From NCBI GenBank assembly GCA_022627495.1, contig JAKEGJ010000022.1, positions 43,848 through 107,847 on the forward strand: 64,000 bases of DNA, given 5' to 3'. The position numbers were made by a program, and so were the translations under genes. The stretch comes from Microcaldota archaeon (GTDB lineage: Archaea; Micrarchaeota; Micrarchaeia; Anstonellales; Bilamarchaeaceae). Under the pieces are notes generated by a model. It was not told the DNA's origin. It did no database searches and saw only the letters and a program-made list of their open reading frames with translations. How positions within the stretch are numbered: the stretch's first letter is position 1; each line of letters opens with the position of its first letter. Below are positions 34,982 through 43,517 of this stretch, piece by piece.

Positions 34982-36193
34982 CTAAGCCAGCAGATGCGGG
35001 GCAAAAAGTAGAACTGCCCCCAGCAGGAGCATCACGGCCCCGCCGATAATCTTGCAGTAGCGGGCATATTTCTCTCCCGTGTTGCTCATTATCAGCAGCG
35101 CCGAGCCGAAGATAAGGAGGTCGTCGAGCATGAAGAAGAGGTCGTAGAGGAGGATGTATGCGTAATACTGCCACGTGGGAAGGTTATTCAGGGCAAGCAC
35201 CTGCGTGAAAACCGCCGGGATGGCCGACGAGCAGACGAATTCGATGGAATTTATTGTGAATGCCAGGAACACGATGCCGCCGAATGTCATCCATGAGAGG
35301 GGGGCGGTTACGAGCTCCTTGACCCTGGCGGAGATTTTTTTCTTGCCCTCGAGGTCGGTCACCTTGCAGACCATCGCCCCTTTTGTCTCGAAATATTCCC
35401 GGATGGAGAGAATCCCCCCGCCGAGTGCGACCAGCCCGACGAGTATGGTGACCGCGCGGACATATCCCAAAAACAAGAACGCGTTAAGCCATGCGGTCAT
35501 GAAGAGGAAGTAAAGCACCCCGGAAGAGAGTACAAACGTGCCGACGATTAGTGCGAGCCGGCGCTTGTCGTTGAAGTTCATGAGGAGGCTTATCAGGTAT
35601 ACAAGCACCCACATCGCGCATGGATTGAAGCCGTCGACCAGGCCGAGCACCGCGGCAAGGACTGGAAGGGACATCGATGATATGTCGGTCCGCCCGAGGA
35701 TGGGAAGGTCCATGCCTCCGGTCAGGAAATCGGATGATACCGATGATACCGGCTCGCCGCCGCACCCGTTTTCGATGCAGTCGTCCAGCGCGTCGCGCAT
35801 CTGGGCGCCGGTGATGTTTTCGGACTGGAAGCCTACGAAAATCCGGCTTCCGAAAATCGTCGTGGGGGTCCCGAGGCTTTCCGGCCCCAGGCTGAAATTC
35901 TGTGCCATAATAAGAAGAAGGCGCGATTCCGAGGGGATGGTGACATCATGCTTTACGATTACGATGCCGGGATACTCGGAAAGCAGTTTTTCATTGAACG
36001 GCTCCTGGGCAGCGCAATGCGGGCATGTGGGCGAATAGAAGAAATGCACTATGAGGGCGCCGGAATAATCAGGCGGCGCGGGGGCGGTGTATTCCTGGAT
36101 TAGGAGCGCGATGCCGATTACAGCCAGCAGGATTAGAAGTGCCCTGTTGAACGGACTGCCAATGAACCCCGAGACTTCGTCCTTGATTGTCAT
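34982..36193 (-). CDS. Thioredoxin-domain/CcdA-like membrane redox protein
   Basis: 403 residues. One membrane helix, then an extracytoplasmic thioredoxin-like domain with CPHC (FYSPTCPHCAAQEPF), then six or more helices of the DsbD/CcdA type with conserved Cys in DGFNPCAMW and EFVCSSAIP. Such proteins carry reducing power across the membrane to thiol partners. The ATG overlaps the upstream stop (ATGA), so it is translationally coupled to the 244-residue gene. Part of an EamA-unknown-CcdA operon next to the hydrogenase. Confidence 0.85.
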   Translation of the reverse strand: MTIKDEVSGFIGSPFNRALLILLAVIGIALLIQEYTAPAPPDYSGALIVHFFYSPTCPHCAAQEPFNEKLLSEYPGIVIVKHDVTIPSESRLLLIMAQNFSLGPESLGTPTTIFGSRIFVGFQSENITGAQMRDALDDCIENGCGGEPVSSVSSDFLTGGMDLPILGRTDISSMSLPVLAAVLGLVDGFNPCAMWVLVYLISLLMNFNDKRRLALIVGTFVLSSGVLYFLFMTAWLNAFLFLGYVRAVTILVGLVALGGGILSIREYFETKGAMVCKVTDLEGKKKISARVKELVTAPLSWMTFGGIVFLAFTINSIEFVCSSAIPAVFTQVLALNNLPTWQYYAYILLYDLFFMLDDLLIFGSALLIMSNTGEKYARYCKIIGGAVMLLLGAVLLFAPHLLA

Positions 36194-36924
36194 CTGCCCC
36201 ACCCGGCTGCCGCGCCAGATTCGTTGATGGCGCGGATATTCTTAAGAGTGTATTCCTCAAGCAGGCGCTCGTTCTTCCGTGACAGTTTCTCTACTGCCAT
36301 GCCCCAGTGCACCGAGACCACATCGCCTTTCTTGACTTCGTCCAGGAAACGCAAACCGTCCCGCTCCAGCGCGACTTTCGATTTCTTTCTCATTATGGTG
36401 AAGCCGCAGTCGTATGATATGGAATTCCGCATGACGCTTAGGGAGCCGGGGGAAACGGAAAGCACGTTTCCCCAGGTTATGCAGCAGGAATCGAAATTGC
36501 GGATTGTGCGCGGCACTGCGTTGCTGACGAAATTGACATAGAGGACGTTGAAGCTGTGGTGGGGGAGGATGCCTTCGGGAAGAAGTTCGCACATCCTCCT
36601 TGCCCGCAATGCCTGCTTACCGCCCAACAAGTCCCGCCGGATAAACCTGCGCAGGCGGATGGGGCGGACGGCTTCAAGAAGTTGGTTGCCGGTCCAGAAC
36701 GCCCTGACGACTTCCATATCGAATGGACCGAGGCCGCTCTCCCGGGCAATCAGGGAAAGGTAAGAGTAGTGGGCCGGGAAGCGCTTCAAACCCGAGGCGA
36801 GGGCATCGGTTCCGGCTTGACCGCTCCGGAATCCTTTCAGCGTCCTGATGAAACCGCAGGTTCCGCAGTAGCCACGGAGGTTGGGCGGGAATGCATAAAG
36901 CGACGCAAGTTCTGCCCCTTCCAT
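36190..36924 (-). CDS. Uncharacterised protein beside the hydrogenase (DUF6390-like)
   Basis: 244 residues, soluble. The N-terminal LYAFPPNLRGYCG and later HHSFNVLYVNF are reminiscent of a family of unknown function that is often encoded near hydrogenases, which I recall as DUF6390; this needs a profile search. Several Cys residues occur (YCGTCG near residue 20). It lies four bases after the EamA gene and overlaps the next gene by four. Confidence 0.6.
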   Translation of the reverse strand: MEGAELASLYAFPPNLRGYCGTCGFIRTLKGFRSGQAGTDALASGLKRFPAHYSYLSLIARESGLGPFDMEVVRAFWTGNQLLEAVRPIRLRRFIRRDLLGGKQALRARRMCELLPEGILPHHSFNVLYVNFVSNAVPRTIRNFDSCCITWGNVLSVSPGSLSVMRNSISYDCGFTIMRKKSKVALERDGLRFLDEVKKGDVVSVHWGMAVEKLSRKNERLLEEYTLKNIRAINESGAAAGWGR

Positions 36925-36928
36925 GGAA

Positions 36929-37843
36929 TCAGGACCGGAGCGCCTGCAGGCGGCGGGATACGCTTAAAACGCCATCCACAGCCCGGGCTGCAACAGCAAC
37001 GCCAAGCAGGATCAGCAGGAGCCCCAGGGCTTCGACAGGCGAAACGGATTTGCCAAGGAAGAGCATCTCCAGCGCAGCGGTTATTATCCCCCCCAGGGCG
37101 AGGATGCTTGCGGCCTTATGCACAGGCAGGCGTTTCAGCGCGGAATACCAGGCCATCATGAAACCACCGAGTATGACGGATGTGAGCAGCAGCCACTGGA
37201 ATGCTTCGGCATTCATTGCCATAAGCGAACCGAGCGAACCGTCAGCCCCCATGAACGATATGAGGAGTGCCGAACCGAAAAGCATCCGAAAGGCCATGAC
37301 GGTCCTCGGAGGGATCTCCGCAAGCGCTTTTCGCGATATCGTGTATTCAAGAGCCCATAGCGCCGTGGCCCCCAGGACAAGCAGCTGCCCGGCCCCGAAA
37401 AGCATGTCGCCGGATACGAGCAGGGCGTTACCGGCGAGTATCGCGAAGCCCGCAGCAACATCGCGCGGCTCCGGCGCCTCTTTAAGGATGAGATAGCCGA
37501 AGACGCCTGCGAACACGAACAGTGAGCGGAATATGAACGAGCTCACGGACGCCCCTCCAAGCGCGAGCCCCTGGAAGAACATCGCGAATGGGATGCTGCC
37601 GCCGATTACGCCTATGAGGGCCAGGGTGAGCCACTGCCTCCGGCCCAGGTTCCGGATGCTCCCCCATTCCCCAATCGCGAGCATGAATGCGGCAACAAGC
37701 GCGAAAGCGCCCGCGTTCTTCAGGACGGCATATGCGACGGGGTCTGCCAGCTTCACCGCGGCGCCGTTAACGAACACTGAGAAGCCGCTGATTATGGCGG
37801 CTATCAGGGCAAGGGCGATGCCTTTGCGGGTTTCGGTATCCAT
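36929..37843 (-). CDS. EamA/DMT-family transporter
   Basis: 304 residues with ten predicted helices in two EamA repeats (ALIAAIISGFSVFVNGAA, and GATALWALEYTISRKAL). These carriers move metabolites such as amino acids or sugars. The long upstream frame is rejected in favour of ATG 37843, which lies about 26 bp after the TATA element at 37867-37874. Divergent from the hydrogenase genes. Confidence 0.85.
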   Translation of the reverse strand: MDTETRKGIALALIAAIISGFSVFVNGAAVKLADPVAYAVLKNAGAFALVAAFMLAIGEWGSIRNLGRRQWLTLALIGVIGGSIPFAMFFQGLALGGASVSSFIFRSLFVFAGVFGYLILKEAPEPRDVAAGFAILAGNALLVSGDMLFGAGQLLVLGATALWALEYTISRKALAEIPPRTVMAFRMLFGSALLISFMGADGSLGSLMAMNAEAFQWLLLTSVILGGFMMAWYSALKRLPVHKAASILALGGIITAALEMLFLGKSVSPVEALGLLLILLGVAVAARAVDGVLSVSRRLQALRS

Positions 37844-37866
37844 GGGTGGTTGATTGGACGGGAAAA

Positions 37867-37874
37867 TTTTAAAG
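37867..37874. promoter_or_regulatory. Shared TATA element of the EamA operon and the hydrogenase
   Basis: AATTTTAAA reads as a TATA box on both strands. It is about 26 bp from ATG 37843 on the minus strand and about 28 bp from ATG 37899 on the plus strand. One element thus seems to drive both divergent operons. Confidence 0.5.
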
Positions 37875-37898
37875 GATGAGGCAGGATAAGTGGCCAAT

Positions 37899-38414
37899 AT
37901 GGGCAAGAAGCTCCGGATAGGATGGTTCACGTTCACATGCTGCGAGGACAGCTCGATTGTCTTTGTGGAGATGATGAACAAGCATTATTTCGAATGGAAG
38001 GAGCTCCTGGATTTCCGGCACTGCAAGATGCTGAAATCGAAAAACTCCTTCGACCAGTTCGACGTTGCTTTTGTAGAGGGGGCGATATCCAGCGACCGGG
38101 ACAAGGCGAAGCTGCTTGAGATACGGGATAAGTCCAGATACCTCGTGGCAATCGGCTCCTGCGCATGCACCGGAGGGCCTTCTGCGCAAAGGAACACGTT
38201 CCCGGAGCACCTGAAAGCCAAAATCGAGCCGTTCCTCAAGAAATGGGACCTCTACAGGGACGTCCTCCGCCTGGACCAGGTAGTCACGGTGGATGAGAAG
38301 GTCGACGGCTGTCCCATGATGGAACAGAGGTTCCTGCAGGTCCTGGACAAGTACCTTGTCGAATTCGGCGTGAAGAAGGGGGATGCCGCCCTACCCGGGG
38401 CAAGAGGGGAATAG
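37899..38414 (+). CDS. [NiFe] hydrogenase small subunit (20-kDa type)
   Basis: 171 residues, short for a hydrogenase small subunit and holding only the proximal-cluster domain. Probable [4Fe-4S] ligands are the adjacent Cys14-Cys15 (FTFTCCED), Cys88/Cys90 (GSCACTGG) and Cys138 (DGCPM). The tandem CC recalls NuoB of complex I rather than the CxxC of classical hydrogenases. It passes electrons from the large subunit. The leaderless-type ATG at 37899 is preferred to the GTG at 37890. Followed after 12 bases by the large subunit. Confidence 0.87.
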   Translation: MGKKLRIGWFTFTCCEDSSIVFVEMMNKHYFEWKELLDFRHCKMLKSKNSFDQFDVAFVEGAISSDRDKAKLLEIRDKSRYLVAIGSCACTGGPSAQRNTFPEHLKAKIEPFLKKWDLYRDVLRLDQVVTVDEKVDGCPMMEQRFLQVLDKYLVEFGVKKGDAALPGARGE

Positions 38415-38426
38415 GAGGGAGACAGC

Positions 38427-39752
38427 ATGCATACGCAGGACTTTGACATCACGATAAAGAATTTGAGCAAGATAGAAGGCCATACCGACCTGGACGTGGG
38501 CGTGAAGGACGGGAAGGTCGTCAGCGCGAAACTTAGGATAGACGAGAACAAGAGGTTTTTCACGACCGGGGCTATCGGGAAGCCGGCGCTCGGCATCCAC
38601 CAGGTGGTGTCGAGGATTTGCGGCACATGCTCGATTGCGCATCTCCTCTGCTGCATAAAGTGCGTGGAGAACGCGTTTTCCGTGGAGCCTTCGGAGCAGA
38701 CGGTCAAGCTCAGGGATTTGCTGCTCTATGGCTTGAACATCAGGGACCATGCGATGCACCTTTACCTGTTCTGCCTTCCGGACATCTTCGGGAAGGACTC
38801 GGTCCTGGATTTTGCCGACGATGGATACGAGCACGACCTCGTCCACAAAGCTTTCGACGTTAAAAGCGCGGGCAACGACCAGTGCGTGCTTGTCGGCGGA
38901 AGGGCGGTGCATTCGCCGTTCCCGCAGGTCGGGGGCTTCCTCAAGATACCGAAGGGGGAGGATGCGAGGAAAATGGCGAAGGCGCTCTCCGGGATACGGG
39001 AGTCCGCGGTTGAATTCGTCGACATATTCCAAAAGAGGGACTCCAGGTTCGATACGGAAACGATGTACATAGCCCTCCGCAACGACAGGTTCAGCTACCA
39101 GGACGGCGACCTGATGACTTCCGACGGGCTGTGCATCGGCCACTCGAATTTCCGGGACCACCTGCAGAAATTCGTGGTGCCTTATTCCCAGGCCCCTGGA
39201 TTCGAATTCAAGGGCAGGCCGTACGTAGTCGGGGCGCTCGCACGGATGAACATGAACCGCGATACCCTGCACCGCCAGACCAGGAAGGACCTCGCGTCCG
39301 CGCTGTCTGCGTTCCCTTCGGAAAACATCTTCCATAATAACCTCGCCCAAGCCATAGAAATCGTCCACTGCATAGATTCCTCAATCGAACTGCTGGAGAC
39401 CATGGAATTTCGCGATGAGCCGCGAAAGCCGGTGAAGCCGAAAAAGTCGGAAGGCCTGGGGGTGCTGGAAGCGCCGCGCGGGACGCTCTATTACAACCTG
39501 CGCATCGACGATGCGGGCAAAATCGAATTCGCCGACCTCGTGATACCGACATCCCAGAACCAGATAAAGATGGACAAGGACATCGGGGCGCTGGTCCAGG
39601 ACCGGATGGACAGGGGCGTGCCCAGGGAGCGGCTGCCCCTCGAAATCGAGAAGCTCATACGCGCCTACGACCCCTGCATGAGCTGCGCGACGCATTTTTT
39701 GAAAGTAAACTGGAATGTCAGAGGAAATCGAAGGAAACCCTCGAGGACGTAA
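38427..39752 (+). CDS. [NiFe] hydrogenase large subunit
   Basis: 441 residues. The nickel ligands are Cys65/Cys68 (RICGTCSIAH) and Cys417/Cys420 (DPCMSCATH); Glu17 in the KIEGH block is the usual proton-path residue. It ends with an 18-residue extension after His423, as expected of a precursor that is cut by a maturation protease. Together with the small subunit it is a soluble group 3-like enzyme, probably H2-evolving or H2-oxidising with NAD(P) or ferredoxin; subgroup not assigned. GGAGGG precedes the ATG. The last 35 bases overlap a convergent gene. Confidence 0.93.
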   Translation: MHTQDFDITIKNLSKIEGHTDLDVGVKDGKVVSAKLRIDENKRFFTTGAIGKPALGIHQVVSRICGTCSIAHLLCCIKCVENAFSVEPSEQTVKLRDLLLYGLNIRDHAMHLYLFCLPDIFGKDSVLDFADDGYEHDLVHKAFDVKSAGNDQCVLVGGRAVHSPFPQVGGFLKIPKGEDARKMAKALSGIRESAVEFVDIFQKRDSRFDTETMYIALRNDRFSYQDGDLMTSDGLCIGHSNFRDHLQKFVVPYSQAPGFEFKGRPYVVGALARMNMNRDTLHRQTRKDLASALSAFPSENIFHNNLAQAIEIVHCIDSSIELLETMEFRDEPRKPVKPKKSEGLGVLEAPRGTLYYNLRIDDAGKIEFADLVIPTSQNQIKMDKDIGALVQDRMDRGVPRERLPLEIEKLIRAYDPCMSCATHFLKVNWNVRGNRRKPSRT

Positions 39753-40770
39753 CCCTTCCGGCCAATTCCTTGGAATCGGCGGTATAGAGCGCATATCCCG
39801 GATTTCCGGCGCATCTGCCGCACGATAGGAGCAACGTGTCGGTTTTCCCAAGAAAATCCGGAAGTTCATCATGCGGAAGCAGGATTTGGCTTGTTATCCC
39901 TTGGAAAAGAGGGTGTGCTGAAACGGATTCGCCCAGCTCCAAGCGCATCGGAGCGCTGAGGCGCGGCTGGGCAAGGACGTTGTATCCGCCCCGGATGCCC
40001 CCGCTTGCCACGATATTGTCCAGGGATATCGCTGCGACGGAAAATCCGCCGGAATGAAGGAACGCGGAGAGGTTTTCTGGGCCGTGAATCGAAGCCGGCG
40101 TTTCGACCAGGGCGAAAACGCCGCTTGCGGCCAGCATGCCGGAGAGGTCAGAAAAAAGGGACGCCAGCCTGTCTTTGGGCTCGGTTTTCTTCAGGTTGAC
40201 AAAAACATTGCACATGAAGATGGCATCGAATGGCGCGGCTGCATGGCCTTTGGCATACTCGAAAATGTCTGCAGTCAGCACGTCCATGCGGTTCCCGTGC
40301 ATCAATACATCGGGATTTATCACGAAACTGCCCCGGTCGGATGAAAGGAAATCATCGGGCCGCAAGCCGAAACGGCGCCCCTCCTCGATTGCTCTTTCTA
40401 TATGCCGCTCATCCGTCAAATCGCTGTTGCGGCGCGGTTTGCCGTCATCATTGATATTGCAGCAGAGCCTCGCGGCATCCGCAAGGGGAAGCGGCTTCCC
40501 GCTTTTGATGCCCTCCAGCGATGAAGTGATGGCTGGCGAAATGTCTATGACCGTCATTTTTATGGGTATCGGGGCGAGGAGGGCGGCAGAATAAAAGGGC
40601 TCGAAAGGCCCTGCGCCCACGTACAGAAGGTTGAGTGGTTTCTCCGGCTCAGGCTTGAAAGCCGCCGCAATCTTGCGGGCGTATGCCGAATGGATGGAAG
40701 AGTTCCGGAAAAGGTACGTGAATGTGGAGGGATTCCTGAATTTTGCCATGGCTGGCTGCGATGATTCCAT
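39718..40770 (-). CDS. SAM methyltransferase-like protein
   Basis: 350 residues. A Rossmann motif I-like LLYVGAGPFEPFY, then KMTVIDISPAI and FDAIFMCNVFVNL fit a class I methyltransferase fold, though the glycine motif is degenerate. The C terminus has LLLSCGRCAGNPG, with a CxxC. Function unknown. It sits between the hydrogenase large subunit and its protease gene on the opposite strand, with the 3' end overlapping the large subunit by 35 bp. TTAAAAAC near 40793-40800 supports a leaderless ATG at 40770. Confidence 0.65.
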   Translation of the reverse strand: MESSQPAMAKFRNPSTFTYLFRNSSIHSAYARKIAAAFKPEPEKPLNLLYVGAGPFEPFYSAALLAPIPIKMTVIDISPAITSSLEGIKSGKPLPLADAARLCCNINDDGKPRRNSDLTDERHIERAIEEGRRFGLRPDDFLSSDRGSFVINPDVLMHGNRMDVLTADIFEYAKGHAAAPFDAIFMCNVFVNLKKTEPKDRLASLFSDLSGMLAASGVFALVETPASIHGPENLSAFLHSGGFSVAAISLDNIVASGGIRGGYNVLAQPRLSAPMRLELGESVSAHPLFQGITSQILLPHDELPDFLGKTDTLLLSCGRCAGNPGYALYTADSKELAGRVTSSRVSFDFL

Positions 40771-40795
40771 AAAAATACATAGATAACAATTGTTT

Positions 40796-41188
40796 TTAAC
40801 CCTTTCTAAGAAGTGAACGGAGTGCGGCCACGACTTTTGTCAGTGCATCCTTCCGGGCCAGGTTCGAGGGAACCGCGATGATGCATACCGAGTCAATCCT
40901 GCCCATCTTCTTCAGCAGCTTCAGGGTGAGCGCCAGGTCGAAATCGTGCATGGAGCAGGCCTTTCCGCATGAGAGCGAGCCGAGGCCGTCCAGGACGGCC
41001 ACATCGCTTATGCCGACTGCGGAATCCAGGATGACCAGGTTTCTGCCTTCCTTCTCCAGATTCTCTGCGGCATCGAACTCCTTGAACCGGACGAGCGGGA
41101 ACCTTTTCCGCAGGGCGGGCAGGAGGCGAAGCGCTATTGAGTCCTCCTTCACAAGCGGATTGCCGAAGACCAGCACACTGAGCGCCAT
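40796..41188 (-). CDS. Hydrogenase maturation protease
   Basis: 130 residues of the HyaD/HycI/FrcD family. VFGNPLVKEDSIALRL matches the GNxxxxDDxxG block (with KED in place of DD), LDSAVG carries the second acidic ligand and MHDFDLALTL the His. These residues read the nickel in the immature large subunit before its C-terminal peptide is cut. The 18-residue tail of the adjacent large subunit is the likely substrate. Confidence 0.85.
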   Translation of the reverse strand: MALSVLVFGNPLVKEDSIALRLLPALRKRFPLVRFKEFDAAENLEKEGRNLVILDSAVGISDVAVLDGLGSLSCGKACSMHDFDLALTLKLLKKMGRIDSVCIIAVPSNLARKDALTKVVAALRSLLRKG

Positions 41189-41278
41189 CGCTTAAGACTT
41201 GATGAATGAATATAAAAACATCTGCTTATTCCATCAAGAGGAGCACGGGAAAGCGCTCAAAAGGGGAGGTGCGTCGGA

Positions 41279-41683
41279 ATGAACGTAATCACCGTAGTGG
41301 TGGACGACAAGGTCGGAATCCTTGCGGACATCGCAGGGCTTTTCGCCAAGGCGAAAATCAACATACGCTCCGTTGATGCGGATGTCGTAGCCGGCAAGGG
41401 GCTGATCAGCCTCGAGCTCGAAGAGGAGGACCTGGACAAGGGAAGGCGCCTGCTCGAAGATGCGGGGTACAAGACGGAGAAGGCCGACTCCGCCATCATC
41501 AAGCTGGCGGACAGGCCGGGCGAGCTTTGCAGGATAACTGCGATGCTCTCCAAGGAGGGCATCAGCATCATTAGCGTCCACACGATTTCCAGGGACGGGA
41601 AAAGCACGCTTCTGTCATTGCGGACGAGCAAGCCGAAGATGGCCGCGGCGATACTCAAGGAGTTGCTTGTGGTGCCGGACTAG
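41279..41683 (+). CDS. Tandem ACT-domain protein
   Basis: 134 residues: two ACT domains (DKVGILADIAGLFAKAKINI, and DRPGELCRITAMLSKEGISI) and nothing else. ACT domains bind amino acids and act as allosteric sensors; a stand-alone pair is probably a regulatory partner. GAGGTG precedes the ATG. No amino acid biosynthesis gene is adjacent. Confidence 0.85.
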   Translation: MNVITVVVDDKVGILADIAGLFAKAKINIRSVDADVVAGKGLISLELEEEDLDKGRRLLEDAGYKTEKADSAIIKLADRPGELCRITAMLSKEGISIISVHTISRDGKSTLLSLRTSKPKMAAAILKELLVVPD

Positions 41684-41709
41684 CCCGGCCCAGTCTATGA
41701 CGGGTCCGC

Positions 41710-42414
41710 TCAGCCCCAGCCTTCCAGCTTCAGCTTTTTCGGTTCCACGGAAAGCCTGGCCAGGCATTCCCGCACCGCCTTGACCAGGCCGGGCGGGCCG
41801 CATACCCACCAGTCGAACTCCTTCGCATCGGGGAGGTGCTTGGAGATCATCTCGTGGCTGATGCGCCCGCATTCGCCATGCCAGTCCCCGGGCGCCTCCC
41901 GCGTCAGGGTTATGACTGCCTTGATGCCGGGGTGCTTTTTCTGCAGCTCTTGCAGCTCTTCCGAAAAAACGATGTGGTTCCGGTCCCGCGTGCTGTAGAA
42001 AAGAAGGAAACGGCCCTGCAGGTTTTTATCGGAAACCGACCTGAGCATGCTCATGAAAGGGGAGATGCCCGTGCCCCCGGCGACGAATGCGGCCCTGGAT
42101 TCGCCCCGGTACACCATGTGGCCCGCAGGCCCCTCCAGCCCGAGGATGTCGCCGGCTTTTGTCAATGCAAGCCGGCCGGTCATCTGGCCGCCCACCATGT
42201 CGATTGCGAATTCGACGTAGGGGGAGGACGGTGATGAAGCGACGGAATACGGGCGCCTGATGACGCTTGCTCCGGACGCGTCTAGCAGATGTAGGAACAT
42301 GAACTGGCCGGGGAGGAATGCGGGGACTTTTCCGCTAAGCGGAATAAGCCGGAAAATCCTTACGTCCGGGACTGTGCTGTCCACCGACATTACCTTATAC
42401 TTCTCGATTGCCAA
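41710..42414 (-). CDS. Ferredoxin-NAD(P) reductase-type flavoprotein
   Basis: About 234 residues. FAD-binding RPYSVASSP and NAD(P)-binding GGTGISPFMSML, with the C-terminal CGPPGLVKAV, match the ferredoxin reductase family, including gamma subunits of soluble hydrogenases. It has no Cys-rich iron-sulfur tail as HydG-type subunits usually do. It may link the hydrogenase to NAD(P). The start is probably TTG 42414 with GGTGTT upstream, since the ATG at 42390 would cut the first strand; TTG 42420 is also open. Confidence 0.85.
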   Translation of the reverse strand: MAIEKYKVMSVDSTVPDVRIFRLIPLSGKVPAFLPGQFMFLHLLDASGASVIRRPYSVASSPSSPYVEFAIDMVGGQMTGRLALTKAGDILGLEGPAGHMVYRGESRAAFVAGGTGISPFMSMLRSVSDKNLQGRFLLFYSTRDRNHIVFSEELQELQKKHPGIKAVITLTREAPGDWHGECGRISHEMISKHLPDAKEFDWWVCGPPGLVKAVRECLARLSVEPKKLKLEGWG

Positions 42415-42569
42415 GGTCAAACACCAGAATCGGGCGCGCAGATTTTTCCGCCTGCCTTGGGCTAAATATTAAGCTAAATATTTAAAGATGTTCAACTGAA
42501 AGACGTTTCATCAAAACGCGGAGCGAATGCTCCGGCCGGGCTTGCGCGGGAAGCCGGGGAGATTCCGAA

Positions 42570-43517
42570 ATGGTCCTTTGCATCATAGCGTTTTTCGTGT
42601 TCGCGGCGATGTCCATATTCTCGGCGAAATACAGGCCGCTGGCACGCGAGGGCCTCCGATGCGTATTCAGGACGGTTACGTTCAAGCCGTGCGACACCGG
42701 GCTGGACGACCGTATCAAGGCGGACATGGTAAGCGGCCTCCTCCGCTTCTCGCCCCCCGCGGCGAAGATGCTGAACCGGCACTTCACGCTGTTTTCCTGG
42801 GTTTTCGTCCTCCTTACGGTTGGAAGCCTCGCGTATACGATATACGGGTTCTACAACTTCTATTACTACGGCAACTGCGACGGCCCCGAGAGCGTTAACT
42901 CGTGCATCCTCAACGATGTCACCGGCGACTACGGCCGGTTCAGCGAGCCCAGGGAGCTGGTTGCGCCGGCAAGCCTGGGCGGGATTACTGCCGGGACGGA
43001 GGGCGCGGCGACCACGATTGTGGAGTTCGGATGCTTCACCTGCCCGTATACCGGAAAGGCCGAACAGACGGTGCAGCAGCTGCTATCGAAATACAACGGG
43101 TCGGTTTATTACGTTTTCAAGCCATTCCCGCTTCCGCACCACAACAACAGCTATGACGCCGCCCGGGCGGTGCTTTGCGCGAACCGGCAGGGAAAGCAAT
43201 GGGAGCTGCGGGAGGAGATATTCCGCCAGCAGGAGGCCTGTTCTGTAGACGGTTCCATGGCCATCCGCCAGCTTGCGCAGGATTCGGGACTGGACATGGC
43301 GGATTTCGACCGCTGCTACAACGGGAATGAGACAGGGGCGGAGCTTGATGGGTACATACAGGAAGGAAAGGATGCCCACATCTATGCGACGCCGACGTTC
43401 TTCGTTAACGGCAAGGCGGCCGTGGGGCCTAAGACGCTTGAGCAGTTCGAATGCGCCATGAAGGAGGAGAAAAATGCATTCGAAGCGCTCGACTGCTGGC
43501 TCAGGGGGATGGGCTGA
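42570..43517 (+). CDS. Membrane-anchored DsbA-like thiol oxidoreductase
   Basis: 315 residues. Two N-terminal membrane helices (about 2-18 and 73-95), then a DsbA-type thioredoxin domain with active site CPYT (EFGCFTCPYTGKAEQ) and the cis-proline segment YATPTFFVNGK. It probably forms or isomerises disulfides outside the membrane, which fits the many Cys-rich surface proteins here. GGGGAG precedes the ATG. The stop overlaps the cysteine desulfurase start. Confidence 0.87.
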   Translation: MVLCIIAFFVFAAMSIFSAKYRPLAREGLRCVFRTVTFKPCDTGLDDRIKADMVSGLLRFSPPAAKMLNRHFTLFSWVFVLLTVGSLAYTIYGFYNFYYYGNCDGPESVNSCILNDVTGDYGRFSEPRELVAPASLGGITAGTEGAATTIVEFGCFTCPYTGKAEQTVQQLLSKYNGSVYYVFKPFPLPHHNNSYDAARAVLCANRQGKQWELREEIFRQQEACSVDGSMAIRQLAQDSGLDMADFDRCYNGNETGAELDGYIQEGKDAHIYATPTFFVNGKAAVGPKTLEQFECAMKEEKNAFEALDCWLRGMG

